Shown here in pieces: positions 1-7,709 of a DNA stretch of 64,000 bases. The DNA is from Clostridiales bacterium (GTDB lineage: Bacteria; Bacillota; Clostridia; Christensenellales; Aristaeellaceae): NCBI GenBank assembly GCA_004556545.1, contig SFGO01000002.1, forward strand, positions 1-64,000. The letters run 5' to 3'. Positions within the stretch are counted from its first letter, which is position 1, and every line of letters starts with the position of its first letter. The notes under the pieces were generated by a model. That model had not been told where the DNA came from, made no database searches, and saw nothing but the letters and a program-made list of their open reading frames with translations. The translations under genes were made by a program, and so were the position numbers.

Positions 1-25
1 TGCGGGGAAAGTGCTGCGGCACAAG

Positions 26-95
26 GGTTAGGGGCTCTGCCCCTATAACCCCGGCAGGAGGCAGTGCCTCCTGCACCTCCACTTTTTTGACACTC
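26..95. repeat. Two-hairpin intergenic repeat, copy 1
   Basis: Two adjacent palindromes. The first pairs 26-35 with 39-50. The second has perfect 10-bp arms at 54-63 and 65-74. Bases 65-95 recur, inverted, at 56686-56716 with one mismatch in 31 bases, so this is a dispersed element and not a gene-specific terminator. No coding potential is evident in 1-143. The function is unknown. Confidence 0.6.
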
Positions 96-97
96 TG

Positions 98-125
98 AAC
101 CGGGCCATCTGGCCCGGTTTTTCTT
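98..125 (+). terminator. Intrinsic terminator for a gene left of the window
   Basis: A 9-bp GC-rich stem (98-106 with 111-119) with a 4-base loop is followed by a T-rich run on the plus strand. The T run is missing on the minus side, so it should end a plus-strand transcript entering from the left rather than the histidine kinase gene. Confidence 0.6.
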
Positions 126-143
126 CGTTTTTTTCGTATTCGT

Positions 144-1661
144 TCACTCGTCCCCGGCCGTTTCCATTTCAAACCAGAAGGTGCTTCCCTTGCCAACGGT
201 ACTTTCCGCTCCGTAGTCCATGCCGTAACCGTCCAGAATGCCGCGGGCGATGTTCAGGCCCAGCCCCGTGCCGACTGCCGCCCGCTTATGGGGCTTTTTG
301 CCGCGGTAATAGCGGTTCCAGATGTAGGGAAGCTCCTCCGGCTCGATGCCTTCGCCCGTATCCGTGACGGAAATACGTACATGGCCGTCACGGATCGTCT
401 GGGTGATCGTCACGGTCTTGTCGTCGCCGGTATAGGTCAAGGCGTTGTTGATCAGGTTGTAGACCACCTGGCTGATCTTCAGCGGGTCGGCCTGAATATA
501 GGCTTCTCCCTGCTGCTCAAAGCGGATCACATACCCGTCCTGCTCCGTCAATTTGCCATAGCGCGTCAGGATCTCCCGGATGGAAGCGGTCAGGCTGAAT
601 CGGCGGCTGTTTTCCTCCGGCGCGGCGTTCTGGCTCCTGCTGTAGTCCAGCACCGCGTTGACCAGCGTGGTCAGCCGGTGGGTCTCATCCAGAATGACCT
701 GCAGGTTTTCGGGGGTGTTCTCTCCGGGAATATCCCGCATGGCCTCCACATACCCCTCGATCAGGGTAAGCGGCGTGCGCAGATCGTGACTGATGTTGGC
801 GATCAGCTCCCGCTGAGTCTCCTCCACCTTGCGCAGATCCCGGGCCGCCTGCGTAAGCTGCCGGTTGAGCTGCGCGATCTCCCGATAGGCGTTCGCGTCT
901 GAAATCGGCGTATATTCGCCCTGACTCAGAGCGTGGGCCGCTTCCGTGGTTCGAATAATAGGCCGGGAGATTTTCCGGGACAGGATGCTGGACAAGAGGA
1001 AGCCGATCAGCAAAAGAGCGGTGGTCAGCACCCACAGTTCGCTGCGAATGGTCTGCACTGTGGAGGTAACGGGCGTTACCAGCGTATTGAGCAGCACGTA
1101 GTATTCGCTTCCGTCTTCCAGCGTGGCCCGCTGAACGGAAACCAGATATTCTCCGCCCTCGTCATTCATCGGCAGGGGTACCGGGAAGGCAAAGCGCTGC
1201 CGGTCGAAGCCGCTGTTCCGCACGCGCTGCATGGGGAACAGCACAAAATCCTTCCCGTCCGTTTCCAGCTTTTGGGCCATACGCCGCAGATCCCGGTGGT
1301 TCAGGTGATGAATGATGCAGCTGAACGCGGTATCGGCGCTGTAGACCGTCTCCATGCTTTTATCCACCACCAGCACGCACAGGCTGTTATCCTCAGCGAC
1401 GCGCTCGATCAGCGTATTCAGGTCGGTGTTGTCAATGTTTCCGGCGATACTGGCCGACACGTTCTGAAGGGTGCGCCGCTTTTCGTAGCGATAAAACTGA
1501 TCCAGCAGCTGAATTTGCAGCAGCCACAAAAGAGCCACCATCAGCACGATAAAGAGAAAAAACGTCCAGCTGACGCGGGTCTGGATGCCCAGAAGGCGCT
1601 CTTTTTTCCCCGGCTTTGCCTCCATGGAGGCGGGGGCCGGTTCAGATTTCTTCTTTTTCAA
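144..1661 (-). CDS. Sensor histidine kinase (PhoR/VanS type)
   Basis: Membrane sensor kinase, 505 residues. A transmembrane helix near residues 32-52, an extracytoplasmic region of about 150 residues and a second helix near 208-228 are followed by a HAMP-like linker, a HisKA box with the phospho-accepting His292 (ISHDLRTPL) and a C-terminal HATPase domain with N and G boxes (VYNLINNAL; GTGLGLNIA). I take a TTG start: it lies about 7 bases after a GGTAGGG-like ribosome site and overlaps the end of the regulator gene by 20 bases, which fits translational coupling. The signal sensed cannot be read from the sequence. Confidence 0.9.
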   Translation of the reverse strand: MKKKKSEPAPASMEAKPGKKERLLGIQTRVSWTFFLFIVLMVALLWLLQIQLLDQFYRYEKRRTLQNVSASIAGNIDNTDLNTLIERVAEDNSLCVLVVDKSMETVYSADTAFSCIIHHLNHRDLRRMAQKLETDGKDFVLFPMQRVRNSGFDRQRFAFPVPLPMNDEGGEYLVSVQRATLEDGSEYYVLLNTLVTPVTSTVQTIRSELWVLTTALLLIGFLLSSILSRKISRPIIRTTEAAHALSQGEYTPISDANAYREIAQLNRQLTQAARDLRKVEETQRELIANISHDLRTPLTLIEGYVEAMRDIPGENTPENLQVILDETHRLTTLVNAVLDYSRSQNAAPEENSRRFSLTASIREILTRYGKLTEQDGYVIRFEQQGEAYIQADPLKISQVVYNLINNALTYTGDDKTVTITQTIRDGHVRISVTDTGEGIEPEELPYIWNRYYRGKKPHKRAAVGTGLGLNIARGILDGYGMDYGAESTVGKGSTFWFEMETAGDE

Positions 1662-2328
1662 AGCGATACCCTACCCCTCGCAGCGTGGTGATGTAGCGGG
1701 CATAATCGCCCAGCTGCCTGCGCAGCAGCTTGATGTGTGTGTCCAGCGTGCGGTCGTCGCCGAAAAAGTCAAAGCCCCAGACCTCGCTGATCAGCCGGTC
1801 CCGGGTCAGGGCGATACCGCGGTTCCGCACCATATAAAACAAAAGCTCATATTCCTTCGGGGAAAGCTCCACCGTCTCGCCGTCCACCGTAACGCGCCGG
1901 GCGGTAAAGTCCACCTTCATGCCCTGAATTTCCACGATTTCATGGGCGTTTTCCTGCAGCTCCGTCCTGCCGGTGCGCCGCAGCACCGCCGCCACCCGCA
2001 TCATCAGTTCTTTGGGCGAAAAGGGTTTGACCACATAATCGTCGATGCCCAGTTCGAAGCCATGAATCTTATCGTATTCTTCGCCCCGGGCCGACAAAAG
2101 AATGATGGGCAGCTTCGGACGGAACTTCCGAATTTCCCGCGCGGCGGAAAAACCGTCCAGCTCCGGCATCATAATGTCCAGAATCACCAGACCGACGCTG
2201 TCATCCCGCGCTTTTTCAATGGCCTCCATACCGTCGGCGGCTTCTTCCCACGCATAGCCGTCAAAAGCGGCGTACTTGGCGATCAGCGTCCGAATCCGGC
2301 TTTCGTCATCCACAATCAGCAGTTTCAT
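1642..2328 (-). CDS. Response regulator, OmpR/PhoB family
   Basis: A 228-residue DNA-binding regulator, partner of the overlapping kinase gene. The N-terminal receiver domain has the acidic pocket IVDD, the phospho-acceptor Asp51 (ILDIMMP) and the conserved Lys in VVKPF. The C-terminal half is a winged-helix effector (SPKEYELLFYM ... GVGYRFE). The frame is open 24 codons further upstream, but those codons run into the promoter. The ATG used here follows a GGGGGTG ribosome site. Operon order is regulator then kinase. The target genes are unknown. Confidence 0.9.
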   Translation of the reverse strand: MKLLIVDDESRIRTLIAKYAAFDGYAWEEAADGMEAIEKARDDSVGLVILDIMMPELDGFSAAREIRKFRPKLPIILLSARGEEYDKIHGFELGIDDYVVKPFSPKELMMRVAAVLRRTGRTELQENAHEIVEIQGMKVDFTARRVTVDGETVELSPKEYELLFYMVRNRGIALTRDRLISEVWGFDFFGDDRTLDTHIKLLRRQLGDYARYITTLRGVGYRFEKEEI

Positions 2329-2390
2329 CCCGGCACCCCCGTTTCGTGATGGGAAAAAGGGGCGTTTCCGCCCCATGACTCCCCTATTGC

Positions 2391-2396
2391 ATTGTA
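2391..2396 (-). promoter_or_regulatory. Extended -10 promoter of the two-component operon
   Basis: On the minus strand TACAAT is preceded by TGG (the TGn extension), about 60 bases before the regulator start. I see no good -35 hexamer at 17 bases. Confidence 0.4.
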
Positions 2397-2463
2397 CCAT
2401 ACGAAGGTGAACGTTTGATGAACAGGCGATGTATTTTGAAAAAACAGCTTGCTCTTCCTTTTC

Positions 2464-2829
2464 TCACTCTTCCTCTTCTTCAAAGGACAGCGCGATCTGG
2501 TTCTGATCGTTCTCCCACAGCTTATCCAGCCGGTAAAAATCCCGTTCCTCCGGGTGGAACAGGTGAACCAGTACCGTTCGATAGTCCAGCACGATCCATC
2601 GGCCCTCCTGCTGGCCTTCCTTCCGGGCAGGTTCGTAACCCAGTTCAGACAGTTTGTCTTCCAGATCGTCCGCCAGCGCTTTTACCTGCAGGGCGTTGCG
2701 GCCTGAGGCGATCACCATGGCGTCGGTGATAATGGTCATCTGAGAAACGTCCAGCGCCGTAATGTTCTGGGCTTTTTTGTCATAAAGGATCCGGGCGATG
2801 GTCTGGGCCAGCTTTCTTGCGTCTTCCAT
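2464..2829 (-). CDS. rsfS: Ribosomal silencing factor RsfS
   Basis: A 121-residue protein of the RsfS/Iojap/DUF143 family. It binds ribosomal protein L14 (uL14) and blocks subunit joining when nutrients are short. Family signatures are visible: the DVSQMTIITDAMVIASGRNALQVKALADD core, given here as separate motifs TDAMVIASG and LADDLEDKL, and the C-terminal DYRTVLVHLFHPEERDFY segment, seen as VHLFHPEERDFY. The length is typical. It sits 15 bases after the nadD-yqeK fusion, the order common in Firmicutes, and is likely cotranscribed with it. Confidence 0.93.
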   Translation of the reverse strand: MEDARKLAQTIARILYDKKAQNITALDVSQMTIITDAMVIASGRNALQVKALADDLEDKLSELGYEPARKEGQQEGRWIVLDYRTVLVHLFHPEERDFYRLDKLWENDQNQIALSFEEEEE

Positions 2830-2844
2830 TCGATTCGCTCCTTT

Positions 2845-4059
2845 TTATGAATTTTGAAGATGGGCTTTTTTCTTTTCCCGTTCCTGCTGCATACGTTCCA
2901 GCCATTCCAGCGTCCGCCGGGTAGCGGGATGAGCCGTGCCCCCGCGCTGAGCCACATAGTCCAGTGTGGAGCGCAGCGAACAGATGGTCGCGGCCAGCAG
3001 GTCGGTTTCCGCCAGTCTGCGCACTTCCTCCAGCGCAGGATAGCTTCGGCGGGAGGGCTCGATCTTATCGGCCAGATAAACGGCCATATCCAGCGGAAGC
3101 ATCCCCACCTTGCCGGTGGTGTGGCAGCGAATCGCCGCCAGAACGCCCATGTCCTTCACGCCGTACTGGCTTTCCGCCAGTGCCGCGCCTGCGTAGCCGT
3201 GCAGGATGCTTTCGCTCTGAAGGGTCTCCTTGTCCAGCAGGAGCCGGTGTTCCCGGACAATGGCCTGCTGCTGGCTTAGCGGCAGGCACTTGGCGCAATC
3301 GTGCAAAAGCCCAGCCAACTCCGCCTGTTCCGGGTTCAAGCCGTGCTTTTCCGCCAGCTTCCGGGCCGTCCACGCCACCAGCAGAGAATGAACCAGCCGC
3401 TTGTCGGTCAATGCTTTGCGCAGCCTGCCGTACATCTGCGCGGCCCCCCGCGGGCAGGGGGCAATGCCGTACAGCCCCATCAGGCGGATATACTCCATCA
3501 CCTGCGGCTTCAATCCAGTGGGTTCTTCTCCCGCAGCCAATGCCCAGCGGATCTCCGTAGAGGACACGTCCCGGGGCGGCAGGGACAGGAACCGCAGCTT
3601 TGCGCCGCGTTTCAGAAGCTCTTCATAAACAGGCCTCCGTTTGGGTTCCTCGGTGGAGCGGCAGCAGACGATGAACTGGCACAGGGAAAATACCTTATCC
3701 GGCTTGCGCCAGTTGGGCAAATCTACCATGGTGTCCTCGCCGATGATGTAAAACAGCTGCGCATCCCCAAGCTGCTTTTTCATCAGGGTCAGGGTGTCCA
3801 CCGTATAAATGGTTCCCTCCCGTTCCAGCTCCATGCGCGACGTCTCCATGCCGGGCAGGCCGAAGACGGACAAACGGGTCATTTCATAGCGGTGCTCCGC
3901 GTCGGCCAGCTCCTCATGTTTATGAGGCGGGTTGCCGGTGGGCAGAAAAATCACCCGATCCAGCTTATATTCCTTCTTGGCGCACTGCGCCATTTCCACG
4001 TGGCGTTCATGGATGGGATTGAAGCTGCCCCCCATGATGCCGATCCGTTCCCTTTCCAA
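2845..4059 (-). CDS. nadD-yqeK: Fused NadD-YqeK: nicotinate-nucleotide adenylyltransferase + HD phosphohydrolase
   Basis: A single 404-residue frame with two enzymes that are usually separate neighbours. Residues 1 to about 200 are NadD, which makes deamido-NAD from nicotinate mononucleotide and ATP: IGIMGGSFNPIHERH carries the nucleotidyltransferase HxxH motif and SSTEIR the late-loop motif. Residues about 210-395 are a YqeK-type HD domain (HSLLVAW ... LLHDCAK), a family known for hydrolysing Ap4A. The start is TTG, 6 bases after GGAAGGG; NadD proteins normally begin just before this IGIMGG strand. The gene heads the operon with rsfS. Confidence 0.9.
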   Translation of the reverse strand: MERERIGIMGGSFNPIHERHVEMAQCAKKEYKLDRVIFLPTGNPPHKHEELADAEHRYEMTRLSVFGLPGMETSRMELEREGTIYTVDTLTLMKKQLGDAQLFYIIGEDTMVDLPNWRKPDKVFSLCQFIVCCRSTEEPKRRPVYEELLKRGAKLRFLSLPPRDVSSTEIRWALAAGEEPTGLKPQVMEYIRLMGLYGIAPCPRGAAQMYGRLRKALTDKRLVHSLLVAWTARKLAEKHGLNPEQAELAGLLHDCAKCLPLSQQQAIVREHRLLLDKETLQSESILHGYAGAALAESQYGVKDMGVLAAIRCHTTGKVGMLPLDMAVYLADKIEPSRRSYPALEEVRRLAETDLLAATICSLRSTLDYVAQRGGTAHPATRRTLEWLERMQQEREKKKAHLQNS

Positions 4060-4104
4060 GGGCTTCCCTTCCTTCGTTGGCTTTCGTATCGTCTCCTCCC
4101 TTTC

Positions 4105-4133
4105 ATTATACTAAAAAAGCCCCAAAAGGGGAA
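4105..4133 (-). promoter_or_regulatory. Promoter of nadD-yqeK-rsfS
   Basis: Minus-strand TATAAT at 4105-4110, a 17-base spacer and a weak TTCCCC at 4128-4133. A short CCCC-AAAA-GGGG inverted repeat overlaps the spacer and -35. Confidence 0.5.
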
Positions 4134-4169
4134 GTATTCATAAAGCAGAAAAATACGGGAGGCAATGGA

Positions 4170-4997
4170 ATGGAAAGCTACCGGCCCAAAACGGCGCTGG
4201 CCTCGGCAGCGGATCATCTGCTGCGGGTACTGCTCGCATGGGCGGCGGGTGTGGGATGGTTCGTGGCGCTCTGGGGGCTGTGCCTGCCTGCGCTGACCGC
4301 GGGGACGGCGCTGGGCGGGCTTTTCTGGCTGTGCGCCCGTCTGCTAGGGAAAAAACAGGTGCAGAAAAAAGAAGCCGCCTTGCGTCAGACGCTGGGCGGC
4401 GAGCTGGCGCTGGAAAAGCTGCTGCTGGCCTCCCCAGACGAGGCGGCTTTTCAGTGTGTCCAATGGCTGCAGGCCCGAACGCGGCTTCAAATCGAAAGCG
4501 GCGGTTTGGGCATGTGGGACGGCGAGACCGTGCTGCTTCGGCTGTTTGCCCAGCATCCTGGAACGGAAATCAGCTCTCAGCAGGTCAGCGAAACCATCCG
4601 GAAGGCTCGTCAGGCTCAGGTGCAGCGCATTCTGCTGTGCACCACCGCGCCGCTGTCTTCGGCGGCTTGCCGTCTGGCAGAAACGGCGGAACCGTCTCTC
4701 CGGCTGGTGGGACGGGAAGAGCTGATTCAACTGGCCGGAGCCTGCTGCCCCGCCACGGATGAAGATCTTTGCCGTTTGAAGCAGCGCAAACCAAAACGCC
4801 GTTCCGCCCGGGAATGGCTGAAAATCATTCTTCATCCCAGCCGGGCGAAACGGTATTTCTGGTATGGCGTCGGTCTGGCGGCGCTGACGCTGGCGACCGG
4901 CCAGCGCTTTTACCCCATTCCCGCGGCGGTCTGCCTGCTGCTGTTCGCAGGATGCAAGATCTATGCGGCTCGTCATCGAACCGAAAGCTGGTCGTAA
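4170..4997 (+). CDS. Membrane protein with restriction-endonuclease-like core
   Basis: 275 residues, not recognised as a named family. Two hydrophobic helices fill residues about 15-60 and two more lie near 225-265. Between them is a soluble domain of about 150 residues. Its order resembles Mrr/NERD-like nuclease folds: a glycine-rich GGLGMWDGETVLLR strand seen as GMWDGETVLL, a helix with SQQVSETIRKA, then RILLCTTAPLS and LVGREELIQL. I cannot point to the full catalytic D-ExK set, so nuclease activity is inference. The ATG follows GGGAGG by 7 bases. It is convergent with ksgA. Confidence 0.6.
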   Translation: MESYRPKTALASAADHLLRVLLAWAAGVGWFVALWGLCLPALTAGTALGGLFWLCARLLGKKQVQKKEAALRQTLGGELALEKLLLASPDEAAFQCVQWLQARTRLQIESGGLGMWDGETVLLRLFAQHPGTEISSQQVSETIRKARQAQVQRILLCTTAPLSSAACRLAETAEPSLRLVGREELIQLAGACCPATDEDLCRLKQRKPKRRSAREWLKIILHPSRAKRYFWYGVGLAALTLATGQRFYPIPAAVCLLLFAGCKIYAARHRTESWS

Positions 4998-5027
4998 AGC
5001 AGCCCGTATTTCATCAAAAACGTTCTT

Positions 5028-5858
5028 TCAGGAGCAGGCGTTAGCCAGACGAATCCATTCTTCTACGCTCAATTCCTCTGCCCGAGCCGTAGGCGAAATG
5101 CCCGCCTGCTCCATGGCAGCTTTCAGGGCTTCCGGCTCTACCGCGCTGCGCAGGGCGTTGGACAGCGTTTTGCGGCGCAGATTGAACCCGGCCCGCAGAA
5201 GAGAGAACAGCCGACGCTCGTTTTGTACTTCCGCCGAGCGGCTCCCGTTCATCGTCAGATGGACAAAGGCGCTGTTCACCTTGGGCGGCGGGGTAAACTT
5301 TTCGGCGGGAACGATGCATTCCAGCCGGGGGGTGCAGTAGTACTGGCACTTGACGCTCATCAGTCCGTAAGAAGCAGTGGACGGCGCAGCCATCAGCTTT
5401 TCCGCCACTTCCTTCTGAATCATGACGGAGATTTGACGGATGGGCAGGCCGCTTTCCCAGAGCGCTTCAAAAATCGGCGTTGTGATATTGTAGGGGATGT
5501 TGGCGATCACCAGAAAATTTTCGCCTAACGGCCCGCAGAGTGCCAGGAGATCCTGCTTGCGAATATCCCCCTCTACGATTTCCAGATTGGAAAAAGCAGC
5601 GGTATTGACCTTCAGAAAAGGAATGATATCGTGATCGACCTCCACGGCCAGTACCTTTTGGGCATGGGGGCAGAGATGTTTGGTCAGCATGCCGCTGCCG
5701 GGGCCGATTTCCAGCACGGAATCCGCCTTGGTCACGCCGGTGCTCTGTACCAGCGTTTCCAGCAGTTCCTCGTCATAAAGGAAATTCTGCCCCAGATCGT
5801 GCTTGTAGCCGTGTCCTTCCTCCCGGCGGCGCTGCGCCCTTTCAAAGGATCTCTTCAT
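5028..5858 (-). CDS. rsmA: 16S rRNA (A1518/A1519) dimethyltransferase RsmA/KsgA
   Basis: A 276-residue SAM-dependent enzyme that dimethylates two adjacent adenosines near the 3' end of 16S rRNA late in small-subunit assembly. Visible signatures are QNFLYD at residues 24-29, the SAM-binding VLEIGPGSG at 48-56 and the catalytic NIPYN(I/T) motif near residue 120. The length is normal. It lies 5 bases downstream of dnaX on the same strand, so the two are probably cotranscribed. Confidence 0.95.
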   Translation of the reverse strand: MKRSFERAQRRREEGHGYKHDLGQNFLYDEELLETLVQSTGVTKADSVLEIGPGSGMLTKHLCPHAQKVLAVEVDHDIIPFLKVNTAAFSNLEIVEGDIRKQDLLALCGPLGENFLVIANIPYNITTPIFEALWESGLPIRQISVMIQKEVAEKLMAAPSTASYGLMSVKCQYYCTPRLECIVPAEKFTPPPKVNSAFVHLTMNGSRSAEVQNERRLFSLLRAGFNLRRKTLSNALRSAVEPEALKAAMEQAGISPTARAEELSVEEWIRLANACS

Positions 5859-5863
5859 AGGCG

Positions 5864-7522
5864 TTATGGTTTCATTCCTTCCTCGTCGATCTGCACTGCT
5901 TCCCGGCCAAACGTATCGATCAGGGATTGCTCGGCCTTATCCAATATCTGATGGACTGCCTCCTGCGCCGCATCCGTCTTTTCCAGTACGGCTTCGAAAT
6001 GGCAGGGCTTGCCGCTGGCCTGCTGCAGGAAGTTCTCGATCTGCTTTTTGCGGTTGGGCTGGTTCAGTTTTTCAAACGAAATCCCCTTTTTGGACAGAGG
6101 CAAGCTGATGCGGTACACGCCGTTTTCTTCGCCGATGAATTTTTCATTGCGGATCAGTCCCAGCAGCGGCGGGTTGTTCTTGGCGATCAGGCTCAGCGTT
6201 TGCTTCCAGATTTCCTGTGCGTCGCCGCTGACCACGATCGGCTTAGGCGCGGGTTTGGCTGCTTTCGGTGCGGCTGTTTCTCCCGCAGGCACGGCTTTGG
6301 CCTTTTTTGGGATTTCTCCGCCTTCCGCCCGCATAGCCAGCTTTCCGCTGGCAATATCGCTTTGAATGGCGCTGAGTTTGGCCTCCAACTCGCCGATGCG
6401 TTCTACCAGCGCGGACACGTCTTCCCCGCGTTCCGTTTCGCAGGCATGAAGGGCCGCGCTTTCCAGCCCGATTCGGGGCGTAGAGGCAAAGCGCAGCTCG
6501 CCTTCCGCGTGCAGAAAGCCGTCCAGCACCCGCAGAAGCCTGCTGAAAGAAAACCTTTCCGACTGCTCCCGAAGACGCTGCTCGTCCTCAGTGGTCACGT
6601 CCAGCAGGGCGGCGGCGTTTTCCTTCACCGCCTGCACGGTCATCAGCATCCGGCAATGGCTGCTCAGGTCCTTCAAAAACACCTGCGGCTCCCGGCCGGA
6701 GCGCATCAATTCGTCCACCTTGCGCAGAACGCCCGCTGCGTCCCGGTCGGCGATGCAGTCCATAAAGGAAAACAGGAACTCCCGGTCGGAGGTCCCCAGC
6801 GCGTCCCGCACCTGCGCGGCAGTGATCTTTCCGTCCTCCGCACCGGCCACGCACATATCCAGAATGCTGAACGCATCACGCATGGCGCCTTCGGCGGCCC
6901 GCGCCACAAGCTGCAGCGCTTCCGGTTCGGCAGTCATGTGAAGCTCGTCCAGTGCTTCCTTCATGCGGCCGATCATCAGCTCCGACGGGATGCGCCCGAA
7001 ATCGTACCGCTGCACCCGGGACAGGATGGTGGCGGGCAGCTTCTGGGGTTCGGTAGTCGCCAGAATAAAGACCACATGGGCCGGCGGTTCCTCCAGCGTT
7101 TTCAGAAGCGCGTTGAAGGCGGCGGTGGACAGCATGTGAACTTCGTCGATGATGTAGACCTTGTATTTTCCCATCTGGGCGGGATAGCGCACCTGTTCCA
7201 GCAATTCGCGGATGTTATCCACGCTGTTGTTGGAGGCTGCGTCCAGCTCCAGCACGTCCATGGTGCTTTCGGTCTGAATGGCGCGGCAGACCTCGCACTG
7301 GCCGCAGGGATCGCCGTGGTTGGGATTCAGGCAGTTAATGGCCCGGCTCATCAGCTTGGCCATGGTGGTTTTGCCCGTTCCGCGGCACCCGCAGAACAGG
7401 TAGGCATGGGCGATCTGCCCCGTTTCGATCTGATGCCGCAGGGTCCTGACCGTTGCGGTCTGCCCCACCACGCTTTCAAAGGTCTGAGGCCGCCAGCGGC
7501 GGTATAATGCTTGATAGGCCAT
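5864..7522 (-). CDS. dnaX: DNA polymerase III subunits gamma/tau
   Basis: Clamp-loader ATPase, 552 residues. Walker A is GCRGTGKT at 45-52. A zinc module has Cys64, 73, 76 and 79. Walker B is IIDEVHML. The sensor region reads LATTEPQKLP. The C-terminal part (about 380-552) is alanine- and lysine-rich and then carries a conserved tau-like end. I see no obvious slippery A-run that would create a separate gamma form. It heads a transcript with rsmA. Confidence 0.95.
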   Translation of the reverse strand: MAYQALYRRWRPQTFESVVGQTATVRTLRHQIETGQIAHAYLFCGCRGTGKTTMAKLMSRAINCLNPNHGDPCGQCEVCRAIQTESTMDVLELDAASNNSVDNIRELLEQVRYPAQMGKYKVYIIDEVHMLSTAAFNALLKTLEEPPAHVVFILATTEPQKLPATILSRVQRYDFGRIPSELMIGRMKEALDELHMTAEPEALQLVARAAEGAMRDAFSILDMCVAGAEDGKITAAQVRDALGTSDREFLFSFMDCIADRDAAGVLRKVDELMRSGREPQVFLKDLSSHCRMLMTVQAVKENAAALLDVTTEDEQRLREQSERFSFSRLLRVLDGFLHAEGELRFASTPRIGLESAALHACETERGEDVSALVERIGELEAKLSAIQSDIASGKLAMRAEGGEIPKKAKAVPAGETAAPKAAKPAPKPIVVSGDAQEIWKQTLSLIAKNNPPLLGLIRNEKFIGEENGVYRISLPLSKKGISFEKLNQPNRKKQIENFLQQASGKPCHFEAVLEKTDAAQEAVHQILDKAEQSLIDTFGREAVQIDEEGMKP

Positions 7523-7563
7523 GCTTTGCTCCTATATCCATGAAAAGTCAAGGTTCCCTGTTT

Positions 7564-7592
7564 ATCATACCCTTTTCGGCGGAGCTGGTCAA
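7564..7592 (-). promoter_or_regulatory. Promoter of dnaX
   Basis: Minus-strand TTGACC (7587-7592), a 17-base spacer and TATGAT (7564-7569), about 40 bases before the dnaX ATG. Confidence 0.65.
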
Positions 7593-7649
7593 GCGGCGGA
7601 AAGCAGGCTTTTCCGCAGCAAAAAGCCCGTAGAAGGAAGGAAAGTCTCG

Positions 7650-7678
7650 TTGAATTTCCCATTTTCTTCTGGTAAAAT
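7650..7678 (+). promoter_or_regulatory. Promoter of the leucine-rich protein gene
   Basis: TTGAAT (7650-7655), a 17-base spacer and TAAAAT (7673-7678). The ribosome site AAAAGGAGG follows at 7691-7699. Confidence 0.65.
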
Positions 7679-7709
7679 AGAAAAGGAAGAAAAAGGAGGC
7701 GTTTTGGTC

